Source: Verrucomicrobiota bacterium
Lineage (GTDB): Bacteria > Verrucomicrobiota > Verrucomicrobiia > Limisphaerales > UBA11320
Assembly: GCA_016871475.1 (NCBI GenBank)
Contig: VHDG01000342.1
Location: forward strand, 1-5,142
Direction: 5' to 3'
DNA length: 5,142 bases
Part shown: positions 1-5,142 of the stretch, one piece after another
How the letters are laid out: the number at the start of each line of letters is the position of its first letter
How positions within the stretch are numbered: the first letter of the stretch is position 1
The notes under the pieces: model-generated
Seen by the model: only the letters and a program-made list of their open reading frames with translations
Database searches by the model: none
What the model was told of the DNA's origin: nothing
Translations under genes and position numbers: made by a program

Positions 1-1
1 C

Positions 2-1120
2 GGCGATTACCAGCTGCTTCATGAAGTCTCCAGAGGGGGCATGGGGGTTGTCTGGAAGGCTCTTCAGGTCAGCCTCGGCCGCACCGTCGCGCTTAAACTG
101 ATCCTGATGGGGCGCTTCGCAAGCAGCACCGAGATCAAACGATTCCGAGCGGAGGCCGAAGCCGCAGCCCAACTCGATCACCCAAATATCGTCCCCATCC
201 ATGAAGTCGGTGAGTCCCAAGGACAACATTACTTCGCCATGCGATTCCTTGAAGGCGGGTCGCTGGCCGACCGGATGGCGAAAACAAACCCGCCCACGCC
301 CCACAGGGAAACCGCCGCCCTCATCAGCACCGTCGCCAAAGCCGTCCAACACGCGCACCAACACGGAATCCTCCACAGGGACCTCAAACCCGCCAACATC
401 CTGTTGGATGCCTCGGGCTCGCCTCACGTGACGGACTTCGGTCTGGCTACCCGACTGAGTTCCCACGCCGACAGCCCGGAACAACACGCACGCCTCACCG
501 CTTCCGGCGACGTTCTCGGATCCCCATGCTACATGTCTCCGGAAGCTGCATCCGGCCAGGTCCACCGGCTGACCACCGCCAGTGACGTCTATGGCCTGGG
601 AGCCATCCTATACGAACTGCTCGCCGGCCAACCCCCATTCGTTGAACAAAACCCCGTGGATGTCCTGCGGAAAGTGGTCGAGGAGGAACCCATCCCCCCA
701 AGAGCTCTCCGAGCGATAAAAGACAGTGCAGGCGCCATCCCCGCAGACCTGGAGGTCATCTACCTCAAATGCCTCCACAAGGATCCGGATCGGCGCTACC
801 CATCCGCCCTCGCCCTCGCGGAGGATCTGGATCGCTTCCTCAGACGTGAGCCTGTCGAGGCACGAGCCACAGGATCCCTCGAGCGATTCTGGCTCTGGTG
901 CCGTCGACGCCCGGCGGTGGTCACAGCCTGGTCCACCTGCATCCTTGCTCTGCTCGGCATCGCGCTCGCGTGGCAGTCACACAGGGAAAATAAACTGAAG
1001 GAATCCGCCCTCATCTCCGCCAAGACTGAGCTTGTCCGACAAACCCTGTCCGTCGCTCGCAACAGCCGGGAGCGACGGAATCCAGGAATAGGATCAGAGG
1101 TCCTTCCCAGACTCTCCTGA
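2..1120 (+). CDS. Membrane-anchored Hanks-type Ser/Thr protein kinase, 5' partial
   Basis: This kinase should transfer phosphate from ATP to Ser/Thr of partner proteins, acting at the inner face of the cytoplasmic membrane. The open frame continues upstream of the window: GDYQLLHEVS precedes the first visible Met (nt 41), so that Met is internal, within the glycine loop RGGMGVV. Counting from that Met, I see the ATP-binding Lys19 (VALKL), the catalytic loop HRDLKPAN with Asp114, DFG with Asp132, the GSPCYMSPE segment ending at Glu168, and the SDVYGLGAILYELL helix. All catalytic residues are present, so it should be active. The first glycine of the loop is Ser (VSRGGMG), a tolerated change in related kinases. 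After an arginine-rich stretch (CRRRP) comes one membrane segment, about residues 292-311, then only a 48-residue tail. Such kinases usually carry a long C-terminal sensor or repeat domain, so the tail looks truncated. GC-rich third positions fade after about nt 1075, suggesting that the last 15 codons are out of frame. Its natural substrate is unknown. Confidence 0.93.
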   Translation, partial: GDYQLLHEVSRGGMGVVWKALQVSLGRTVALKLILMGRFASSTEIKRFRAEAEAAAQLDHPNIVPIHEVGESQGQHYFAMRFLEGGSLADRMAKTNPPTPHRETAALISTVAKAVQHAHQHGILHRDLKPANILLDASGSPHVTDFGLATRLSSHADSPEQHARLTASGDVLGSPCYMSPEAASGQVHRLTTASDVYGLGAILYELLAGQPPFVEQNPVDVLRKVVEEEPIPPRALRAIKDSAGAIPADLEVIYLKCLHKDPDRRYPSALALAEDLDRFLRREPVEARATGSLERFWLWCRRRPAVVTAWSTCILALLGIALAWQSHRENKLKESALISAKTELVRQTLSVARNSRERRNPGIGSEVLPRLS

Positions 1121-1176
1121 GCGACCGCGTCAAACTGATCCCGCAGTGGCTCGAAATCTCCCTCACATCCTCACTG
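1030..1176 (+). other. Coding-like stretch without a start codon, joining the kinase and LamG frames
   Basis: The frame of the LamG protein is open from just after a TGA at 1027-1029 and holds no ATG, GTG or TTG until 1177. From about nt 1110 its codons look like real coding sequence (ctc ctg agc gac cgc gtc, with C or G in most third positions), reading LLSDRVKLIPQWLEISL. The kinase frame loses this bias from about 1075 and stops at 1118-1120. This pattern fits a frameshift or a deletion scar in the 1075-1110 interval better than two independent genes. No slippery heptamer of the X XXY YYZ kind was seen there, so programmed frameshifting is not supported. Confidence 0.5.
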
Positions 1177-4100
1177 ATGAGAGGGGCTGGTGTCTTCGAG
1201 ATCCTCGTGGCTGATGACCAACCTCCGGCACGGGTTGAAGGGACTTTCGAGCTTGATCCACTCGGAACCACGGCCGAGGTCGTCGGATCGGCGAGCTACC
1301 TCGGAGCCAGGCTCACCGGTCAGACGCGGATCTCACGCGAGCACGGATTGTTCGAGTCAGCGGGTTCCCTTCACATCGAGGGCATCACAAACCAGTCGGT
1401 GGTATTCGTGCTTGAACCTGCCTCGTTCGATCTCACGAAGTCTGAGGATGGGACCCGCTTTTTTCGGATCGCAGGCCAGCCCACAGTTCCGGGATTGAGT
1501 GCGATGAGCATGATTCTGACCGGCACCCTGACCGCCCAGGGGAAGCTCGAGCTCCGGGGAGCCGGCTCAGGATCGCTGGGCTCGATTGAGTTCTCCTCCA
1601 TCCATGCCCTGCTCAAACGTGGCACCAACATTCTCGGACGTCCGGATCTCACATTCAAGGGCCCCGTCAACCTTCGCGACACCGCCTACGCCTCTCTCAC
1701 AGGAGAGATTTTCCCGGATGGCCGGCTGCGCAATCTGAAGTCGGATGCGGAGCTTCAACTCGGCAGGGGTATTCGGATCCAACCCCGCCTCAATGACCAG
1801 GGTGGCGTGGTCCCCGTTCTGCTCCTGACCGGTTCCACCAACAACCGGCACACGTTTCGTATCCAGGGGAATTTTCTAACGCCCGATGCCGGCGGGGTTA
1901 AACCGATTGAAGTCGATGGGGGCCTGATCCTGAACTCACAAGGTAACGAGCTCTTGCTGGAGTCCTGCGAGGCCACGAACCGATTGCCTCACGTCCACTG
2001 GCCGCTGCCCGATGGCGTTCGCCTGTCGAATGTCTGGGTCCGCATCGCGCTGGATCAGGCGGAAGTGCGGGCGAGGATGGGCGGACAGCTGATCCTGGGA
2101 AAACCCGGTCAGTCGCTGACCACCACACTCACCCTGGATGCAGGCCTGACGATCAATCATTTGGACCTGGCGGACATCACCATCCTTGATGCAAAGGCAT
2201 TCGATCAGGTCACGACCAGCCTGACTGTGGTCGCGTGGGTGAAGATCCCAAGGTTCGAGCGCACCTGGGAGACCATCATCGCCAAGGGTGACAATTCATG
2301 GCGCGTCCAGCGTGCTGGAAACCTCAACACGGCATCCTTCGACACCGACGGAGTCAACCCACCCTACCTGAACGGGTCCCGGAGGCTGGACGATGATCAA
2401 TGGCATCACGTCGCCGCGGTCTTCGACGGAACAGCAAAGTATCTCTTCGTGGATGGAGAACTGGACGCATGGACGCCGGCCTCAGGGTCCATTCAATTGA
2501 GCACCTTCCCGGTCTGGATTGGTGCCAATGCGGACAGGCCCGGCCGCAACTGGGGTGGATCTCTCGATGAGGTCGCTGTGTTCACGCGAGGGCTCAGTGG
2601 AGCGGAAATCAAGGAGCTGTACCGGTCGGGAGGCGGCATCGCCCTTCAGACATCCTTCTCCCTCAACTACCCGGGAATGTCCGGATTGTTTTTCCGCGGC
2701 AGCGTGGCAAGCAACGGCAACTTCGACCTCTCCTCGTCGAGTGCGGGAATCTCCATCGGTGGATTCCAGATGGGATCAGCGAGTTTTCGAATGGCGCGCG
2801 GGGGCGGACTCACCCAGATCAATGGCCAGGGCCTGCTGGCAGTCCCAGGACTTCCGGCTGCACGAATGGCAGGTCGATTGCTCCCTGACAACACCGTCGA
2901 TCTTCGGGCAACTCTCGGGTCTGCACAGATCCTCGCCCTCTCCCTGAACAACCTCGGCTTCATTCTCGCAGGCCCCATCTCCAGCCCGACTCTCACGCTC
3001 AGCGGTGAGATTGGAGTTTCGGGCTGGGGTACCGTGCCCCTCTCAGGAACCGTCACAACCAGCGGCTTCTTCAACCTGATGGGAAGCCCGGGTTTTCCGT
3101 CCTTCATGAACTTCCCAGTCCAGGCACCGAGTCTCACCCTGCGACGTCAGCCAGGTGACTATAAGGACATGGTCTCAGGACGAAGCTTTCCGTTTCAAAG
3201 CCTGGGAGATCGTCCCCTGGCTCATTGGCGTCTCGACGAAACAAGCGGCACCGTCGCGTTGGACAGCCACACTCGCTCCGGTTTAGGGGACGTGGCCAGG
3301 AATGGCACTTACTCCGGAACGCTGCTGCTGGGCCAGCCGGGAGCCCTGTCGGGAGATCTCAACTCAGGAAGCCCCTCGGTGCGCTTCGATGGAGTTACCA
3401 CCAAGGTGACGGTGGGGAGTGAATCCACCTTCGATCTTCGCCAGGCGATCAGCGTGGAGGCCTGGATCAAGGTCGCCGCCTGGGACAGACCCTGGCAGGC
3501 CATCGTCACGAAGGGGGATAGCTCGTGGCGCCTCTCCAGATGGGACCAGGGACGTGGACTGGCCTTCGATACCAACAGTGGCGGGATCGCCCACGGAACA
3601 CGGAGTTCCAAGCCCGTGGATGATGGCCAGTGGCATCATGTCGTCGCGGTTTATGACGGCACCGCCAAGTACCTCTACATCGATGGGATTCTGGAGGCCT
3701 TCGATCTCTACAGCGAAGCCATAGACCTGAACGATGCACCCGTCATGATCGGTGAGAATGCGGAGGCGACGAACCGTCACTTTGACGGATGGATCGACGA
3801 GGTGGCGATTTACAGCCGGGCACTTCAGCCCAATCAGGTCCTCAATCACTATGTCGCCGGAGGAGGAGGTGGCTTGCAGTCCGCATTCACCCTGGCCATC
3901 CCCAACGGGATTGGATCGATCTCGGTCAGCGGGTCGATGCATCCGTCGGGCTCAGCCTGTCTCGTCGGCACAGCCAACAACCTGCCTCTCCCCTACCTTT
4001 CTCTGAACAGCGCGGTCATGACACTGGCGAGACCCGCAGGCGCCCCTGCAACAGCCATCGCCCAGGGGAATGCTCAAACGCCCTTTGGGAGCAGCTTCTT

Positions 4101-4671
4101 CTTCGGCACCGTTTCGTCATCCGGCGACTACACGCTCCGGACACGCGCCACGGGATCCTTCCTCGTTGGAGGATTCACCCTCAACCACGACGCGGCGTTC
4201 GAGCTGAAGCCGACGCAGCTGAGTGGCAGCGGGCAACTCAACTTCCATGGCTATTCGATTACGAGTTCTCTGAAGGCGGAACGATCCGGTCAAACCACCC
4301 TCACCGGCGGGATCTCAAAGGGTTTTGGTTGGGAAATGTTCGGCAGAACTTTGAGCGGAGCCAAGGATCAGCCCTTCGCTGCCGCATCAGGTTCACTCGA
4401 TGTCCATCTGGATTCGCAGTTGAACGTTCAAGCCAGATTCCGGGGCAACTTCGCCGCCTGGCATTCGACCGCCTATCAGAAGGACGTCTTCGAACCGCCG
4501 GCGAACATCTCAAGCATGAACCTCGGGCTCTTCACCCAGGTCGCCACCTTCACCCAAAAGCCCTATACCTCGCTCAGGGTGGAAAGCACATGGGATGTTA
4601 ACTCGGATGGAACCATTGAAATCCTGGAGAGTTTCCAGGGCATCGCCAGATACGTCTTCGACTTATGGTAG
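1177..4671 (+). CDS. Large beta-rich protein with two LamG domains and a C-terminal EF-hand loop
   Basis: This is a 1164-residue protein of unknown function, probably exported and binding a glycan or protein surface. Residues 1-330 are beta-rich with no recognised domain. Residues 334-486 form a first LamG/concanavalin A-like domain (LamG_3 type): AWVK, WHHVAAVFDGTAKYLFVDG, SLDEVAVFTRGLSGAEI. Residues 680-896 form a second, fuller one: AHWRLDETSG, AWIKV, WHHVVAVYDGTAKYLYIDG, WIDEVAIYSRAL. Between and after them run hairpin-like units such as LTGTLTAQGKLEL (near 115), FRGSVASNGNFDL (near 507) and LSGTVTTSGFFNL (near 620). Residues 1140-1151 (DVNSDGTIEILE) are a canonical EF-hand loop. Only two cysteines were noticed, as in many secreted proteins. 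The family normally has an export signal; none is present at this ATG, and no Shine-Dalgarno sequence precedes it, so the true N-terminus is doubtful: the gene may be 5'-truncated or continuous with the kinase 56 nt upstream. The reading frame itself is uninterrupted. No catalytic residues of a known hydrolase were recognised. Confidence 0.82.
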   Translation: MRGAGVFEILVADDQPPARVEGTFELDPLGTTAEVVGSASYLGARLTGQTRISREHGLFESAGSLHIEGITNQSVVFVLEPASFDLTKSEDGTRFFRIAGQPTVPGLSAMSMILTGTLTAQGKLELRGAGSGSLGSIEFSSIHALLKRGTNILGRPDLTFKGPVNLRDTAYASLTGEIFPDGRLRNLKSDAELQLGRGIRIQPRLNDQGGVVPVLLLTGSTNNRHTFRIQGNFLTPDAGGVKPIEVDGGLILNSQGNELLLESCEATNRLPHVHWPLPDGVRLSNVWVRIALDQAEVRARMGGQLILGKPGQSLTTTLTLDAGLTINHLDLADITILDAKAFDQVTTSLTVVAWVKIPRFERTWETIIAKGDNSWRVQRAGNLNTASFDTDGVNPPYLNGSRRLDDDQWHHVAAVFDGTAKYLFVDGELDAWTPASGSIQLSTFPVWIGANADRPGRNWGGSLDEVAVFTRGLSGAEIKELYRSGGGIALQTSFSLNYPGMSGLFFRGSVASNGNFDLSSSSAGISIGGFQMGSASFRMARGGGLTQINGQGLLAVPGLPAARMAGRLLPDNTVDLRATLGSAQILALSLNNLGFILAGPISSPTLTLSGEIGVSGWGTVPLSGTVTTSGFFNLMGSPGFPSFMNFPVQAPSLTLRRQPGDYKDMVSGRSFPFQSLGDRPLAHWRLDETSGTVALDSHTRSGLGDVARNGTYSGTLLLGQPGALSGDLNSGSPSVRFDGVTTKVTVGSESTFDLRQAISVEAWIKVAAWDRPWQAIVTKGDSSWRLSRWDQGRGLAFDTNSGGIAHGTRSSKPVDDGQWHHVVAVYDGTAKYLYIDGILEAFDLYSEAIDLNDAPVMIGENAEATNRHFDGWIDEVAIYSRALQPNQVLNHYVAGGGGGLQSAFTLAIPNGIGSISVSGSMHPSGSACLVGTANNLPLPYLSLNSAVMTLARPAGAPATAIAQGNAQTPFGSSFFFGTVSSSGDYTLRTRATGSFLVGGFTLNHDAAFELKPTQLSGSGQLNFHGYSITSSLKAERSGQTTLTGGISKGFGWEMFGRTLSGAKDQPFAAASGSLDVHLDSQLNVQARFRGNFAAWHSTAYQKDVFEPPANISSMNLGLFTQVATFTQKPYTSLRVESTWDVNSDGTIEILESFQGIARYVFDLW
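2176..2634 (+). repeat. First LamG copy, lacking its N-terminal part
   Basis: This is copy 1 of a duplicated protein module inside the LamG gene. It aligns with the copy at 3409-3864 from ITILDAKAFD through KGDNSWR, DDDQWHHVAAVFDGTAKY, GSLDEVAVFTRGL to YRSGGG, followed in both by a similar LQ(T/S)xFxL stretch. The domain's usual opening block (AHWRLDE...G in copy 2) and about 50 following residues are missing here; LTINHLDLAD runs directly into the domain. The DNA of the two copies is clearly diverged, with the best match in the WHH...DG block, so the duplication is old. Confidence 0.8.
3214..3864 (+). repeat. Second LamG copy, full length
   Basis: This is copy 2 of the duplicated module, offset by about 1230 nt from copy 1 at the WHH...DG block. 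It holds the complete fold: opening strand LAHWRLDETSG, the FDG block (VRFDGVTTKVTV), the AWIKV strand, KGDSSWRLSR, WHHVVAVYDGTAKYLYIDG and the closing strand GWIDEVAIYSRAL. It ends in HYVAGGGGG, matching the YRSGGG end of copy 1. Non-enzymatic LamG domains usually bind carbohydrate or protein; the ligand here cannot be predicted. Confidence 0.85.
4594..4629 (+). other. EF-hand-type calcium-binding loop at the C-terminus of the LamG protein
   Basis: The twelve residues DVNSDGTIEILE place Asp, Asn and Asp at positions 1, 3 and 5, Gly at 6, Ile at 8 and Glu at 12, matching the canonical EF-hand loop at every key position. Only 13 residues follow before the stop. There is no second loop nearby, so it is more like an isolated or dockerin-like half-site than a paired EF-hand. 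It probably binds calcium in the extracytoplasmic space; this is inferred from the motif alone. Confidence 0.6.
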
Positions 4672-4849
4672 GCGCCGTGTCGCGCAACTCTCAGCACCAG
4701 CCTGTTTAAGGACCGGGCCGGGGAACGTGAGCGGCAAAGGAAAGTGTTCGAGAGACGCAAGAGAGCCGAGAGCCAGTTTATCCTCTTCACGTTCTGTTAA
4801 GGTCGCGTGGGGTATCGTGGGGGCGTTGTTTGAAACCACTCCAAAGCAA
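4672..4849. other. Non-coding gap between the LamG gene and the YHYH-like gene
   Basis: No credible gene is seen in these 178 bases: there is no ATG-started frame on the + strand, and minus-strand frames crossing it run into both neighbours. It contains an 8-base inverted pair (GAACGTGA at 4723-4730, TCACGTTC at 4787-4794), with 56 bases between the arms and no T-run, so it is not a convincing terminator. A promoter for the downstream gene would be expected here, but no clear -35/-10 pair was recognised. Confidence 0.5.
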
Positions 4850-5142
4850 ATGAAACCCCACATCCAACACCTTTCAGCTGTGCTCACCGTCCTGGCCTGC
4901 ATCAACTCTGCGGCACTCGCTGATGACCCTCAGGCGTCCTCATGGTTCACCGTCTTCTCCGGGAAATACGCGCGCGTATATCTCACCGACGCCGATCGCC
5001 TGTCGGGCAACGCAGTCGCCACCTGGAGCCGCGGCAACATCAGCCAGACGCTGCCCTCCTACGCCGGCGTCCAGGAAGTCGCTTCTTCGGCGAACTGGAC
5101 CTACATCCGGACGACCGGGCTTGGGATCCATACCATGGGACC
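4850..5142 (+). CDS. Secreted YHYH-family protein, N-terminal part (3' partial)
   Basis: The frame opens with ATG at 4850 and stays open to the end of the window (97 codons visible). The first 24 residues form an export signal: Lys2, a hydrophobic core LSAVLTVLACI, and a signal peptidase I-like ALA site before Asp25. Cys17 (VLAC) also gives a weak lipobox, so a lipoprotein is possible. The mature part, with SWFTVFSGKYARVYLTDADR, TWSRGN, QTLPSYAGVQEV, SANWTYIRTTGLG and HTMGP, matches my recollection of the N-terminus of YHYH-domain proteins, common in Verrucomicrobiota and some marine bacteria. The name-giving YHYH motif would lie beyond the window, so this rests on N-terminal resemblance only. 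The family's function is not established. The ATG is chosen because it puts the signal peptide at the very N-terminus; no Shine-Dalgarno sequence precedes it (ccaaagcaa), which is common in this phylum. It lies 178 nt behind the LamG gene on the same strand, so it probably has its own promoter. Confidence 0.72.
   Translation, partial: MKPHIQHLSAVLTVLACINSAALADDPQASSWFTVFSGKYARVYLTDADRLSGNAVATWSRGNISQTLPSYAGVQEVASSANWTYIRTTGLGIHTMG

Noticed and set aside
1070..1125. Programmed frameshift site or direct repeat GAGCGAC as a deletion scar
   Set aside because: No slippery heptamer with a following stem-loop was seen, and the 7-base direct repeat (1070-1076 and 1119-1125) is too short to prove a recombination event.
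3364..3942. Minus-strand open frame of 192 codons
   Set aside because: It lies entirely opposite the second LamG domain, whose motifs are unmistakable on the + strand; its own translation shows no recognisable motif and is a by-product of GC-rich codon use.
3789..4601. Plus-strand open frame of 270 codons in another frame
   Set aside because: It is nested in the LamG gene, its translation is rich in Arg, His and Pro with no domain, and the main frame carries clear motifs and the EF-hand loop over the same stretch.
4723..4794. Inverted repeat GAACGTGA / TCACGTTC as a terminator
   Set aside because: The arms are only 8 bases, 56 bases apart, with no T-run behind them; a match of this size can occur by chance.
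4702..4802. Near-direct repeat CTGTTTAAGG / CTGTTAAGG as operator or attachment sites
   Set aside because: The copies are short and imperfect, there are only two, and no recombinase or regulator gene is nearby.
4663..4905. Minus-strand open frame covering the gap before the YHYH-like gene
   Set aside because: It overlaps the signal peptide region of the convincing + strand gene and the end of the LamG gene, and its translation has no recognisable features.

Overview
The window looks like chromosomal DNA of a GC-rich, Gram-negative bacterium, most likely from the Verrucomicrobiota, with Planctomycetota as the alternative. This is inferred from three protein types together: a bacterial Hanks-type Ser/Thr kinase with an RGGMGVV glycine loop and a membrane segment behind the kinase domain, a very large LamG (concanavalin A-like) protein, and the start of a secreted YHYH-family protein. 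All three are read on the + strand. No RNA genes, insertion sequences or CRISPR repeats were seen.

Layout: (1) 2-1120, a Ser/Thr protein kinase whose start lies before the window. The kinase domain is complete from the glycine loop on, followed by one transmembrane segment and only a short tail. (2) 1177-4671, a 1164-residue beta-rich protein with two LamG domains about 410 residues apart, many 'GxL..xGxxxL' hairpin-like repeats, and one perfect EF-hand-type calcium loop at its C-terminus. It has no signal peptide and no ribosome-binding site at its first ATG. (3) 4672-4849, a non-coding gap. (4) 4850 to the end of the window, the first 97 codons of a secreted protein that resembles the YHYH family; it runs off the edge.

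The most interesting point is the junction of genes 1 and 2. Coding character (GC-rich third positions) fades in the kinase frame at about 1075. It appears in the frame of the LamG protein by about 1110, well upstream of that protein's first ATG. The two may therefore be one ancestral or real kinase-membrane-LamG sensor protein split by a frameshift (a -1 change would join them into about 1,555 residues). Alternatively, they are two genes fused by a deletion that removed the kinase C-terminus and the signal peptide of the LamG protein. If they form one protein, the membrane segment would put the LamG/EF-hand part outside the cytoplasm and the kinase inside, a plausible sensor kinase. This cannot be decided from the sequence alone.
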